Shown one piece after another: positions 1 through 30,200 of a stretch of DNA of 64,000 nucleotides (positions within the stretch are counted from its first letter, which is position 1; each line of letters opens with the position of its first letter). The notes under the pieces were generated by a model that had not been told where the DNA came from, did not search any database, and saw only the letters and a list, made by a program, of their open reading frames with translations. This DNA is from Oryzias latipes (lineage: Eukaryota; Chordata; Actinopteri; Beloniformes; Adrianichthyidae). The DNA lies in contig NC_019879.2 in assembly GCF_002234675.1 (NCBI RefSeq), forward strand, positions 11,103,325 to 11,167,324. Direction: 5' to 3'. Both the position numbers and the translations under genes were made by a program.

Positions 1-976
1 TTTGATGGTCACATGTGGCTCGCAGGCAAATTTTTAATTATACTTTTTCTTTCATTAGACCAGTCCTTCTTGGGTGCGATGCGATGCCAGGGGGGGCGTG
101 CAGTAGTAGCAGTGCTTGAGGAAAAAAAATCTGCATCACTATCAATTTACTATCATCTATTATTTCACAGAGTTTATAACAGCCTAAAACCTGCGAACTG
201 CCGTCCTTGCAACTGCGCACTCCCGTCTATGAGAAAGAGCGCGCAGTTGCAGCGGGATGTGTGAGGAAGAAAGGGGGCGGGGTTGTGGGCACATGCAGCA
301 AGGTGAATCGCGCAGGGATTGTCAAAACTTAAAACATGCTGCCCGTCACATACTGTAGGGTGGGAGTATATGTTTGGCTCCGCATCTGCATGTGAGCAGT
401 CTTTCTTACATCAACAGAACATTCATAACAGCCTAAGATCACGTTTAAAGTCTCAACGCCTGCATGAAGCAGAAACTCACCACGTGTCAACCAGACTAGA
501 CCATGATCAGCAAAACCATGCAGCACCAGAAGTCGTAATAATGGTAAGAAATACTCATCATTTATTAGCAACAGCATAACAATGTTGTTCAAAAGAATCC
601 ACAGACTTATTGTACTTTAAAAGTTTTGAAATGACATAAAATGCACACATTCACTTGTATTTTTAGTTTTAAACATATCGTTGCGGACTGAATTGGACTG
701 GGTGGCTGTTGCTGGGTCGCGTTCTAAATTCTGGAGTTCGTTGAACGCATCAAGCAGAGATGCTGATTGGCTCTCAGTTCTGTCACTCAGCCTGTTGTTA
801 GGTAGTTTGGACCAAAGGGGTTCAGCTATGGGCCGAATAAGAGAAATGTTAGGGCTGATGCGGCAGTGAGTGAATATAAAGTTGGGTTAGGCGCTCTTAG
901 CAGGAGAGATTGAGGAGTTGCTTAATTAATTGTACAGCGTTGGTTACGGCCTACAGTAACCAGAATAAAGAACCTT
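1..976. other. Unassigned non-coding stretch, left edge
   Basis: No exon with convincing splice sites or family resemblance was found. About 680-976 ends in a TATAAA-like segment (876) and AATAAAG (963), which loosely resembles a solo LTR, but I could not find paired ends. The open frames here are short and overlap on both strands. Confidence 0.35.
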
Positions 977-1231
977 AAGAGGTTAAGACTCCGGGGAGCC
1001 GGTTTAGCTCGTGCTGGTTTGCGGCGCCTTCCGTCCGTGAAACCAGGGTTCGGCTCCGGGCTGCTCCCTGTTCCCTTATCTACCTCTGCCGGTTCCAAGC
1101 CCGGTTTGAGAAGGTTGCGTCAGGAAGGGCATCCGGCGTAAAACATTGCCAAATCTACCATGCGACTCGTTCGCTGTGGCGACCCCTGACGGGAGAAGCC
1201 GAAAGTGGAAGAAGAAGAGGTTAAGACTCCG
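977..1231 (+). repeat. tRNA-derived SINE with 17-bp target-site duplication
   Basis: The body is 994-1214. Perfect direct repeats aagaggttaagactccg lie at 977-993 and 1215-1231. The head has tRNA-like promoter boxes: an A box near 1004 (TTTAGCTCGTGCTGG) and a B box near 1047 (GGGTTCGGCTCC). The tail carries the fish SINE/LINE-type block GGAAGGGCATCCGGCG and ends in a GAA-rich simple tail. A long exact duplication and a simple tail are what LINE-driven retroposition leaves. Confidence 0.85.
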
Positions 1232-3945
1232 AGCCTCAGTGTGGGAAAGTGACACTACATTATTGTATGGCTCTTTCGAAATTACATTTAAAAATATGTG
1301 GCGTTTATGGCTCTCTCGGCCGAAAAGGTTCCCGACCCCTGCTGTAGACTGTCGAATACAGACCATAATGCATTGCGTTTGACTGATTTGTCAGTTGAAA
1401 AAAATGTTTTCAAATTTATTCACATTTTTTGTCATCAGAACACAGCAGATGCATGAAGCTCTTTGTAAAATGTTCATATTTATTAGTTTTTACTTTGGGA
1501 AATGGGTGACATCATATTTGGCATTTCAAAAAAAAGAAGTGAACAGGTGTCTGAATTGTTTTAAAAATCAAGGGCACTAGATAGTCCTCCACTATATAGT
1601 TTTTTTTTTTTTTAAGTAGTTAGGGGTAGGGAGGATTTCAGACATGCAGGGCTCCAGACTAACTTTTTTCACTAGGAGCACAGTGGCACCCAACTGAAAA
1701 TTTTAGGGGCACAACCAGAAAATGTAGGGGCCCATACCGTAAATCAACATTCTAACCAAATCTACTAATTTCCACTGTATTATGAATAAATACTTTAAGA
1801 ATAGATGCAGAAATTACAATGCTCTGTTTCAAATTCAGTGTCACATTTTAGTCTGCACTTTTGAAGATGCAACAAGGTAAACTGACAGAAGAAGGTAAGC
1901 TGTAAAAGAACGGGCGATGTTCACTTGATATCAGAACAATCGATACAGATACCTGAGATCAGAGAGAGGCTCAAAAACTAATGGAAATTTATCTTGGTGA
2001 CACCAAATAAGTGCAGTCAAGACGCACAATAAGCGTGTTTGAGATCACCCAGATGGACGCAACGCTGTTCAGATCACCTGGTGTGTGACATATATTTTTG
2101 TTTTTGCTCCAACATCACCTGTCAATCATCACAAAAATATCAGGAGAATATGCGGGGGCAGCAAGGCCCCAACCTACCGAACGCAGCTGGAAATTTAGTA
2201 CTGAACTGACTGAAACCTGCCCTATGACTACAAAACAATGCATTATGGGACATGTGTCCTGACGCTTTTTGTAGTTAAGTGAGAAATTGAAATAATTTAA
2301 AATACCAATTGATTAAAAAAAGGCTACATCCATTACAAAACATTCAAATAAATATAAAATATATAATAACACAGATCATACTAAGGGGGAGAGGCATATT
2401 AAAACTAAATTGAACTGAATTGAACTTCAACTTCCTGTTCTCCTTCAGTCTCTCTGCAGATTCGCCATCGCCCCCCCCCGGCCTGGTCTCCCCAATGATC
2501 CAGGCGAGCCGCTGGTTCATCTCAAACACTTCTATCCTTGCATTTTCACCACGTGTTTTAAAGTGCGTCTCGGACTAAACCGTGTTTAAAGTTCAAGCCC
2601 CGTTAGCTGTCACGCATGTAGGTGTGGGACAGTTATTCTCCTCAGCTGACCCGAGTCCCGCGGGAGTCGTAACAGCCGTGCATAAACCGTTTGGTTGGGG
2701 GGATGCGACGCCGCGCACTTAACCGTAACCTCCGGGTCTATGCGGCCCAGAGAAAAGTTCAGCACGGACTGCATGCACTTAGAAAATTACGAGCGAATAG
2801 ATACGTTCTAAAAAGGAAAGTAAGGAACTCCTTCGTGTGGTCTGGGGAGGGGGCTGTCAGGTTTCCTGCTTTCAAGCCTGGTCATTGTCACGCCCCCAAT
2901 AGTCATTTACTCCACTGTGATTGGTTTGTCAATGAAAAGGTGTCATTCATACAAACTGGCAGGACGCATTAAAATTAAACTTTCAAGGTTGGGGCCACAA
3001 ATAGCCCGCGGGCCGCGAGTTAGAGACCCCTGCTGCAGACTCTGGCACTGGTACACTAGCCGCAGGTCGGAAGAACGAATCAATGGTTCGCTTGCTCATA
3101 GCTCAGATGCACCACAGGTTGTGATGATATTTGTCTCCGTTTCCTTCCCACAGATGTTTACGCGTGCTCGATTATCTCTAGGCCCCTCCCCCTACACGCA
3201 TTTTAGCCACTTACTCGAGTGTGTGCTCTCGTCTCATGAGTATGTGTGCGAGTTTGTGTGTGTGTTTGCGTGCGTGTGCGCTCACGTCTCATTGATTATT
3301 TCATCGATCATTGACGTGCCCCTTCCACGTTTAATGTATAAAAAATACGGAGGGTGGGGGAGGCAAATTTACTGTTCGCACATGTGCGACTGGATGTAAA
3401 ATTCAGTCGCACACTCTCAAATTTTGGTCGCAAAATGCGACCTAATGGTCGCAGTCATGGCCTTAGTCTTTGCTGAGTAAGAGTTACAAATATATATTTA
3501 GTTAAAATAATGAACTTTCTTTTTAAACAGGGGGGTCGTTCTTTGCCTTCATTAAAGAAAATGTTGACAGACGGTCATCACTGATTAACATCTGTGGATG
3601 TCTGAACAGGTTTGATGAGGACTATATCTACTGCCTCTTTTTGGGCAGTTTTTCTGCTATTTCTGGGTCTGAAGCGGTCTGCGGGTGCATCATTTTACAC
3701 GGTGGGCTGTTGTTGCTTGGCAATAACAAAACACCACCGGAGAAGCGACTTGAGATCGCAATAGAGGCTGAGGAGACTGTTTGAGTTTATGATGGTGTTT
3801 CATTTTCTACGGAGTGGTGGTGGGGGGGGGGGGGTTGAGGTGAATTGACTGAAACAGGCAGAGGATTGCCTGGTGCGGAGATCCAGCTTCCATCTGGGAT
3901 GTCACCTAGAGTCTGTGACTAGTGGGTTAGAGGAGGTTGTTACAG
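1232..3945. other. Region of hAT ends and unclassified repeats upstream of the first rnf17 exon
   Basis: Two fragments look like right ends of hAT elements: ggttcccgacccctg at 1328-1342, and a GC-rich end finishing gagacccctg near 3032. Their left partners were not found. The stretch at 1650-1730 (ggctccagactaac, then aggagcacagtggc) resembles another DNA-transposon end. A GT-rich run lies at 3240-3290 and a G run near 3823. I see no supported coding exon; rnf17 exons further 5' may lie left of the window. Confidence 0.4.
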
Positions 3946-19927
<15,982 letters not shown>

Positions 19928-21254
19928 AGTTGATCTGGAACATCTGCTGCTGGTCGAGCAAATGTAGGTCTTTGATGGAGAAATGCTGAAATCTGATACC
20001 ACTCATTAAAACAGTGGTCCCCAACCCCCATTTGGCAGTTGGTACGAGCTGCAGGGAACAAAAAAACGACCTATAATCGAACATCTGACTCATTCTTGAC
20101 ACATGTCCAGTCGTGTGTGGAAAATACATCCAGTACTTTTTTTTAATGTGGCAGTGCCGACTGCTAAATTGAAACCCCCCGAAGATAGCAAAGTTAACAA
20201 AAAACCAAACCTATTTGGAAAGTTTGTTTTTGCAGAAAAAAATCCAGTGAGAAACAGAAGAGCCTTTGAGAAATCTGCATTTAACAGAGAAAACCAGGAG
20301 TTTTTACTCCAAATATGTCGTTCCCACAGATTATAATAATTATCTTTACATCATTGTCCGGGTGAATACTCGATTTTGGTTGGCTGCTGGGTGTGCATTA
20401 AAAAGTGATAATGCACGTCTAAAAAAGAAGTTCCGGTCACATAGCCTAAATGTTCTATATCACTGCACTGGTTTCTTTAAAACAAACTTTGGATTCATCA
20501 TCTGGACAAAAACGAGCAGTTGGAGGTGAACTTTCTCTCTGAACTGATGCTTTATTTAACCTATCATGATCAGCATATATCGCTTTCCTTTACAGCTGCA
20601 GTCGAGGTCTGTGCTGGCTCAGAAGTTACCATGACAACGCACCGCACATTAGTCTGCTTTTTGTGAAAAAGTGATTAAAAAAAAAAGGAATTAAAATCTG
20701 AATACTTGTTTCTTTTGTGAATAAACAAGGTATTGAAGCTGAATGTTTACCTATATTTTTTTCCACTTTTGTTTTTCAGGTTTCCTGCCCGACAGGTTTC
20801 TTCAGTGATTTATATATTTTTATTTATAGATTTTAGTTCTGAAGTGTTGTTGAAATGGGACTTTTTGCTGTTGTGAGCAGTTCATCTCAGATTCAGCTGT
20901 TAGGTTTTAACTCATTTGTGTTGCTGGTTTCATCTGAGACATTTGTTTGAAGATACGAAAATAAAAGCTCTTCATTTCTGTCTGGTATGCTTTAACGTGT
21001 TTCAATCGTTGGCTGGAGGAACCTCCAAAAAACAAACTATTATTTCGCATAAAAATGTTCACCCAACTAAAGAAAATAAATATTTAATATTTTTACAAGA
21101 AAAGCTAAACAAAAACTTTTACAGATTTCACATTGAAGATTTCTTCCGAGTTATTTCAGTGCAAAAATTCATGGTTTCAAGAAGTAATTGACATTAAATA
21201 TAACCACAAGACTCTTCACAATAAAAGTAAGATTCTGTTTAAATAATGCAGTCC
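19928..21254. other. Tail-to-tail intergenic region, rnf17 3' UTR and cenpj 3' UTR
   Basis: Plus-strand AATAAA signals at 20720 and 20960 could end the rnf17 transcript. A truncated hAT-type end (cagtggtccccaaccccc) starts at 20012, inside what would be the rnf17 3' UTR. I found no exact AATAAA for cenpj on the minus strand close to its stop. Short open frames here are not conserved-looking. Confidence 0.5.
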
Positions 21255-24200
21255 TTATGGCCGCTTGTCCATTATGACATTTCCCTCTCTGTCTTTTATC
21301 CTGACGCGTCCTGTTGGGTAGCGGGTTTCCTGCCGGCCGTCGTTGTAGACGGTCTTCACCGTGCCGTCTGGATACTCGCGCCTCTTGAAGTCAGCCGTGT
21401 GGACCTCCTTTTGGCCCGTGTTAAAGTGGATCTCCTTGATGCCATCCCTGAAAACGACAGACTGATTCAGGCAGGAAGGTGAAACCAAAATTCCCTTTTT
21501 CTGGAACTAGCTTTCATGGGGTAAAATCTAAATAAAAGTAAACTTTTAGCAAAGGTGCTCCTTTTTAAAGGTTTGAAAAGGATTCTACTTCTGAGTGACG
21601 ATCTTACAGAAAATATCCTCTAATTCAACCGCAACATTCACATTATTTTTACTATGACAGCATCAAATTTAAAGATAGAAACTATAAAAATATTGGTTAG
21701 GGAATCTTTGTAGGTTTTGAGGCTAAGCAGGGTCTTCCCTTATATACTGTATAACCTTTCACTCATCAAAGATCATTGTTTTAGGCAGATATGAGGATTT
21801 TACGGATTTTAAAAGCCCAAAATACACAAAAATAGCAACACGACAGTCCGGTCAAAAAAAGTTGAATTGCTTTGGTTATTTCTTTTATGACCAGTGATTG
21901 AAAAAAAAACATTCAATATGACGTAACGTCTGTTTTAAAAATCTTTTCAGGAGTAACGATGTGGCTTTGTTTGATTAGCTTCTTTTTTACATTTTTTTTT
22001 TTATCGAATGCAGGGTTGAGACAAAAGGGACGAAAATAAGATGATGAAAATCTGTGTAGATACAAGTGTTTTCTTGTTAACTGGTAACAAACACTGGAAC
22101 AGAACTGCTCATTTGAGCCTGTCGGTCTACTTACGTGTTGACCCGTATGATGGTGCCGTCAGTCAACACGCTCTCTTCTCTGCCGTCAGGAAAGAGATTT
22201 TTCACCGTCTGATCTGGAAACGTGATCTCTTTACGCCCGTCTGGAAAGTGCTTCTCTGCAGCAGGAACAGAATGGAATGCAGAACGCCAGACATTACATT
22301 GAGACAGTTTTTCTATTCTAGTGTAATATTAGATCAAGGAATTTGGAATTTCTTACAGCAGAATCGCATCATATTCAGTCAATAACAGCGTTAGGAAAAG
22401 TGTCTCCTTTTACCCTTGTGCTATCTTAGATGACCCCCACATTACATTACATTGACGTGTTATTCCTACCATGATAAAGGTGGATAAAGGTGGAAAGATT
22501 TCATGTAATCCATGGACACCAGTGAAGATCACAAATCAGTGAAGAAAAAAGGTTCAGAGCACTGTCTAGTGGGTCTAGATGACCCAACTCCCAATGTTAA
22601 AGTGCCTAGGATAGCACAAGGGTTTCAGACCCACTACGATGAAAATGCTGTTGTTTTTAACTTTTGTGTTCAATAAAATTCAAATTTTCCTCTTAGCTTA
22701 CTTTGTTCATCCCACCATCATCAACACATCCCATCTGCCCTTTCACAATAAAAGTTAGTCAGTTAAAGTCCCACTATCTGTCACACACCTAGGTATGCAA
22801 AATTTGACCCATCCCCTGGGGGAGTGGTGAGCTGCAGACGCAGCCGCGCTTGGGAACCATTGGTGGCTTAACCCCCCCCCAATCCAACCCCTTGTTAAGC
22901 AGGGAGGCATTGGGTCCCATTTTTAAAGTCTGGTTTGAACCCACGACCATCCAGTTACAGGCCGAACACTAACCACAAGGCCGATGAGCTGGTCAGAGCA
23001 CGAATTTGTTAACATAAAACAGGTAAAGTCGTCATTTAACAGCCCCTGTGTATTTAAAACTTAAACTTTTTTTTTTTTAACCAAGCTAGATGAACAAAAA
23101 CAACATAATGAACCATTTTCGCTGGACTTGCTGTTGCTGCATTTAACATTAACCAAGTTCCCATTGTCCATCATTCAGGGCCCATAGTAACTTGCATGCA
23201 GATGCACCCTTTTTGGTTAGGCAGTCTGCGAGTTGTTCTTTTGTGTTGTACAACACTCACTCAACTCTGCTTGGAAGAGTTCCTTGATGGCACTTATTTC
23301 CAGACGCAGTCTTTTGGGAGACAGACTTTGTAGATGTCAGTGCGTCAGCCACTGAATGACTGTCTGTGACACAGATTAAAGGTGGAGCATATTCAGCACT
23401 GCCAGTTGTTACTTGAGAGAACAGTGTTGCTAGAAAAGCATGCTTTTGGCATCAGTCCAGTTAGTGTCTCTTTAAGGGGAAACATCATTGTCTCTCCAAC
23501 TGTTTATCCCTTTTTCTTTGGCCTGGTCAAATGAAGACTCCTGTCATAAATACATCATTAACATCTGCTGTATCAACAGAGACATCTTGTTCTATCTGAA
23601 GACTCTCCAGCGGTATAATGTCAACTGAACGTGGGCTGCCTGCAACACTACTGGGCTCCATGATTACAAAATTATACCAGTTTTTATATTTTCCCGTAGC
23701 TTTTCCTCCACGTCCCATGACTTGTGCTTTGTATACATACAACACCACTGTCACCATATTTCAAAACTAGTCCCCTTTTGAGCTGAACATCATATTCTCC
23801 TTCCACAACTATGTGTTGCCTCGTGTTGTCATAGGTGTTTTGTTCCGCTTCATTTTGTTTCACAGATGTAGCTCCTGCAGGTGAAGTGTCCGTCAAGCTG
23901 TCATCAGAAACTCATCTGACCATTTTTCTTCTCAAAAAATGTGTGTCCACTTCTGCGTAATCTTTAATTTGGTGATCTGAAATGATGTACTGGGATGCAT
24001 CTTCCTCCATGTCTGACAAACACCACAGCACCATCCTGGCTAATGACAACTCCTGGCCCTTTCCATTCATGGCAGTCCACTCTTTTATAGTAGACCTTTT
24101 CACCTAGTTCATATTTTTCATCTGTGTGGTGTATTTGTTTACGCAATGCTCTCCGTATTCTTTCAGAACGTTCTGCTTCTGTAAAGGCCTTCCTTGATGC

Positions 24201-27200
24201 ATGCAGAGCAGAAATGTGTTCATCTCATCATTGTTGAATTCTCCTCCATTGTCACTGAACAGTCTCTGAGGAGGGCCATGCACACTTATCCAGGCATGAA
24301 TGAAGTGCTTCACTATGTCAGATGACTTCTTTGTGGTCAGAATACTTCCTGCACTAAATCGTTTGAACTGGTCAACAATATGAAGATACCACATACCTAG
24401 CAGGAGTTTATGAAGATCAACTGCTACAGTTTCATTGGACTGAGATACCAATGGTAAACCAACAACAGGTCTTTGGTTTGGTTCTACTAGATCTGACATG
24501 GTTCACATTCATCAACGATTCTTTTTTCACATTCTTTAGCTTTGTTGCCTGAGCTGATCAGAAGTTTCTGAAGCCTTTCTGTACAAGCATGACCAAACTG
24601 TTGATGAAGCTTCATCATTTTGTTTTTCCGGTGTGGTCATTTTTTCTGAGATTGCCAGTATTTCCTCATCATACCGACTATCCAGTTCTACATTTGAGTT
24701 TTCTTGTTGAATGACATCCTCATTGGCTATCAAAAAGTGGACATGGTCCAGAACCTTTTGGTTTTCAACATCCACAATGTTCACACAGTAATGACCTGAG
24801 CTTGTAAACTCAAGTTTTCCATTTCCAGCACAGTTCCTGCTCTTTTCATAGATTCTTTGCTCAGAAGAAGGGGAATCTTGGCTGGAACAACTTCAGTTTC
24901 ATTAGGACATTTTGTCTGCCAAATTTGAGCAGGAATCTTTAGTCTTTTGGTGGGGTTGACCACTTTGTCATCTTCTGACTATTTGATTTAGCTGACTGGT
25001 GTAGTTATCCAACCATTTTTGTCCACACACTGACCGTCTGCATGCGGTGTCAGTTATTGCAGAGCCAAAACTCTCGGTCATAAAGATCATTGCTGTCCTG
25101 CACATCATTTGCTTTATCTTCAGTCAGTTTAATTTGCTCACCTTTTTGTGGACAGCCCAGTGGAATGTGCTTTGACAAATGGCACGTTATGATCTGAACA
25201 CATTTCTATCCAGAGGATTTGTGCTGGGCCAGAGTGTCTTCTGCTTATCATTTTGGGACCATGCTTTGCTTAACTGTCTTCTCTGTTCAGTTATATATGC
25301 AGCGTCTTGGTTAATTCCCACCGTTGAGCCAGATGTTTTCCCTCCAAAAATCCTCGTCAGTGCAGACTTGGTGGCAGCAAGTCAAGTCTGCACACGTGTC
25401 AGTGCTAATTGTCCAAACAAGCTTTGTCCAGTAGTTTAAATGCTAATTCTGCATCCGGAAGTTCCATCTTGTATTAAAGCATTCAGGCATACCGCTGTTC
25501 AAAATCAATGATATAATCCGTCACGGACACCTTACTGTCTCTCGCTATCTGATTAAAACTTGAGTGAGCCTCGTTGGTTCGATCTTTGAGAAGCGATAAT
25601 CTAGCTTCACGACTGAAGTGTCCATGCCTGTGTCCTTGTTCAAATCCTCCACCGATATTTCCATCAACACTTCTCTCGCTTCCCCAGAAAGCACCAAAGC
25701 AACGGCGAGCGCCTGCTTCTTCTTTTCGAGATCTGTAACTTGGGTCCACACTGCGACTTCATTTTTCCAGCTTTCGTGCGGTTTTCCTTCGTCAAAAGTT
25801 GGTGGGACTCTGTAGTTGCTAACAATGCTAAACAAAATTCAAATTCCCTTCTTAGCTTAATGTTTACTTTATCAATTCCACCATCATCAACACAACAATG
25901 TCACATCAAATCCCTCCTGCCCTTTCACAATAAGAGCACATATATGCAATTACCATAAAACAAGTCAAGAAGAAAACGTCCTAGAAAACGACACAGGTTT
26001 TTGGATTTTAGCTGATCTGAGGACTTTAAAGAGAAGATTTCAGCTGTAAAACTATTTTAAATTCGAATCATTTTATATTGATTAGCAAACTTTTTTGATT
26101 GTCGCATGACAGAGCAATCTGAGATTAAGTTTAAACAAAATGCTAATTTTACTATTTACACTATTTTAAAAATCACCTTTTCCACTTTGACCACGTCAAC
26201 AAAATGGGAATTCTGTGTGAGACAAGAACAGCTCCATCCTGCTGAAATGAGGCAAAGCTGCACTAAAAGCTGCTATGAAAGCCGCTGAGTGGCTGAGCCT
26301 CCTCTCAGTTCTCACCTGTCTGGTTGTTGGGGAAGTGCAGGACCTCCAGACCTTCAGGGTAAGTGATGTGTGTGGTCTGAGCCTCAGCATAGTAGTAGAT
26401 CTGGACGGGGAGCAAATGTGACAGATGTAAGGGAATGGAAGTCTCAAAGCAGTGACAGTGACTCCCTGCTCACTGGCCTGCTGACAGCAGGATCAGCCTC
26501 ACCACTCTCTGGTCAGCTGTGGTCTGCTTGGTGTCGCCGTTGAAGAAGGTGATCTTTACCGACAGCCCGTCTGCAGAAACTTCCTTCCTGGTTCCGTTGG
26601 GGAAGACAATGAGGCGATCACCCCCAACCAGAACTTTTTCAATCTGAACACCCAGAAGCAGATGTCAACAATCAAAGTAGAACTTGTGACTCACTAATTT
26701 TGTGGTTAAATCAAGAGGATAATCCGTGGAAAATAGTGGTTCAGTTGTAGCTTTTCTTATTTTCACAGTCATCTCACCTTCCCATCGGGATGTTTGATGA
26801 CATCCTGGACTGAGTCTAGCTCATTTGCCTCTAAGCTCTCTGGCTTTTCTGGCACAACTTCTGTTTTCTAAGGTGAAAACAGCAAGACACAGCAGATTTA
26901 GAAGCGAGCAAACTCCTAAAAGCTCAAACACAACCACAACAAAAAAACAAATTAAAATGGAGAAAAAGATTTTTTTTTACAATAAAGGTTGGCATTTAAA
27001 AATCTAGTAAAAGTGAAATGGTTCTTGATTTTACTTCCTTTCCTGCTGTCACTCATTTTCTTGGCATTCTTGTTAATGCAGTTTGTCATTGTTGCACCTG
27101 GCGCTCTCTCTCTTGATCATACTCTGTTCATGTGCTGCTGCACATGCAACGCCCCGCCCTCGCTCAGCGCAAACCAGAGGCGCCAGCACATATGTATCGA

Positions 27201-30200
27201 CTGATTACATGAAGCTTGAATAGAAAAAAGACAGAGGGGGAACTGAGAAATAAAAAATGCTCCCAGGAAGGAGCCACTCTTGTCGTTCACTCTAAAGCAG
27301 TGTTTTTCAACTAGTGTGCTGTGGGAGATGGTCAGGTGTGCCGTGGGAAATTGCCCTCATTAACTGATCTAAAAACATTTACCATCTCCAGGATATCAGC
27401 TCTTTGTTCATCCAAACAGGTCCTGATAAAACACTGAGTAGTTAGGAATATGAAAGATCATAAAATACTTTTATCTTTGTGTTTATTTGATTCTATTAAA
27501 GACATTTTGATAAGAATGACGGCACCGCGATTTAGCTGCAGCTATAATTGTTTTAGGAAAAGTCCCGCCCCTTTAACTGTCTCCACCAATCATTCTTGGA
27601 GTCTTAATCACATGTCATCAGTATGACCAATCAGAAGTGGTTAAAGTCTTCACTTCCTTTTTCTGTTGATAAAGTCTCTCAGTTCCAACAAAAACACCAG
27701 CTAAAGCTCGTCTTTAGCGGTGTAGTTTCCACAGAATCCGGTATCAGACCTTGGAAAAAGTGAACAAAACAATGAAGCTCAGAGACAATAGTCTTTATGC
27801 GTTCAGCTGCAGTTTGCACTACATCTCCCATGATGCATTGGGTTAAAGTGACAGCATCTCAGCGCACAAGGAGCCTTTCTTTGTTAAACGTCTTGAAACC
27901 ATAACGAACACACATCAAACAGTTTTTAAATCTTCTAACTTAACTTTTATTGCATCTTTTAGAAAAATAGCTGCAGCTTCCAGGTTTTTCTGCCACAATT
28001 ATCACAAAAATGCATGTGAGATTGCAGAGGGGCTGTAAATCGACAATACAGACTATGAGTTTCTCCTTTTTTTTCCATTTTTGGATGCTGGCGTGCCGCG
28101 GGATTTTTATCAAGGTTAAAGTGTGCCGTGGCTCAAAAAAGGTGGAAAAACACTGATCTAAAGAGCCGCACTGAGACTCTCAGGCTGTGAACCGTTTGAG
28201 CAGTTCCCGCTCCCACATGAATTTGATCTTGTCCCGGTCCCGTGATTAATGGCAGTGACCCTTGGGAATCCCGAAAAATGTCAACCTATTGTCCAGACTC
28301 CCTGTACGCCTGTTGTGTAGAAAACGTACAGTCAAATAAAGCTCGCCTTGTCTCTTACCAAGGACTCCTCTGATTCCTCCAGGGTTTGGGGGGGTTTCTG
28401 GTTCCTCCTGACAGGTGAAGATCTGCCCTCTTGCTTCCTGCTGGTTAATGAGGAGGAGGAAAATGAGGAGGTGGAGCCTCCAGACCTCCTCAAGCTGCTT
28501 TTCATACCTGCTGACATGAAGGAATGATTGTAAGCATCTGCCAGAATACATAACAGTAATTGCTTGGTCATTCATTTTAACGTCCGTGTTAATAACAGAT
28601 GCAGATGTAAGAAATAATCAGATGAACCGTGGAAACAGCACAGCAGTTGCAGCGAAACCGTTCATGTTTGACAGTTAGGAGGAGAACGTGCAGCTTCAGT
28701 GAGTGCATGCTCTCATCACACCTTGGCCACTGTCTTTGCAGTTTCCTTTGGGGCCTGTAGATGTGCTGCCTGCTGGGGGGCTGCTGCAGCTTCCAATGGA
28801 GTCTAAGGGGCTCTGCAAACAGAGAACAGAATGAACCCCTGAGTGTCCTGATGATAGTCATGAGTTTTGTGTTCACAGTGTAGCACAAGGAGTTCGTAAA
28901 CACTCATTTCAAGTTTCACTGTTGGCGGTTCAGAAAACAGAAATGCTTACAGCAAACGTGACTCCTTTGGTTCCAGACGACACGCTGCTCTCTGAGGTCC
29001 TGGGACCGTCTTTGGTTTCTGCAGCAACGGAGCTTTTCTTCCAGGCGCTCAGACGCAGCTTCTCCAACATTTGGATCTTCAAAGGATAATAAATGACTAT
29101 TTCAAACTGACAATAACCACATGTGGCTGAGATCTGATGCTTTTGTCAGTTCTTTGCATAAACCAGACAAGCCTTAAAGACCCACTGCGATGACAATTAT
29201 CTTTTGGGTGTTTATAACATGTTCTTGTATCATTTTTCTGATTATGGAAGACACATATAAAGAGAGTTAAGCTTAAAATAGCCTTTGTGAGTATTTTTTA
29301 ATTCAAATTGTTGTGAATGAAAAGAGAAGTAACAAAGAGCTTATTCATGGCGTAGAAAATACGCTTCACAGGCCACAAACTCCCTGCTCTGCTCCATTCT
29401 GATGCAGATAGATCCATGGACGCCTCTTGTGGCTCGTGGCGCCCCATCTTGTGTCTGAGCTGTGCGTTAGTGGTACCTCCTCCCGAAGAGCAGCGTTGTC
29501 CTTGTTGAGGGAATCAATCTGCTGGCGCAGCCGGGTGTGAGTGGAGGTCCAGCGACTCTCCCGCCTCTTCAGCTCCTCCTGAAGGGAGTTCAGCTGTTCC
29601 TTCAGAGACTGGGGTCAAAGGAAGTTCATCTGTCATCCCACTTCTACGAGTGCTTTGTTCTTTACATGATTTACTGTTAGGGTGAGTATTTGTACAACGT
29701 TATTAGAATACAGTGATCCCTCGCTATAACACGGTTTACTTTTCACGGTTTCGCTACTTCACGGATTTGCAGCGTGCATTGTGTTCTGCATTCTGATTGG
29801 CTAAAAAGCCACTCTGCTTCTTCTCTACCTGTGCGTCAAGAACGTTGCAGTTTAATATGTACACGTACGTAAAACAGCTTGCCAAATTTACATTATGTAC
29901 TTGCAAATTCTCTTGATGTTGGCATGTCGGTGTATAAGGATGTTTTTGCGAAGAAGAAAAAAGAGCGACACCAACTGCCTATCACTATGTTCTTCTCCCT
30001 AACAAACACACCTGCAGCTGCACCGCGGGCTTTAAAAGAAGAAAAATCTGCAGAGCGGAGTCAGGATGCAGCTGCTCAGTCTGAACTTAGAGCAGTTAAA
30101 TACACCCGAGTCACTATTTGTGCGACTGTACTTTGTATTTTTTCATAATCATCATTTTATATTTTCTCCCGTTTAATCCAATTACGCGGGTCGCGGTGGG

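Noticed and set aside
3531..3609. Possible extra rnf17 exon after a tttaaacag acceptor
   Set aside because: The open segment is short, no convincing donor follows, and the peptide has no Tudor or RING character.
22041..22385. 114-codon plus-strand frame
   Set aside because: It is the antisense shadow of cenpj exon 22135-22255, whose minus-strand frame matches the G-box domain.
22925..22996. A tRNA gene on the minus strand
   Set aside because: It has box-like words but no foldable cloverleaf that I could draw, and it continues into a SINE tail.
29879..30148. 89-codon frame as a small gene
   Set aside because: It lies wholly inside the pogo-like element 29711-30485 and shows no recognisable motif.
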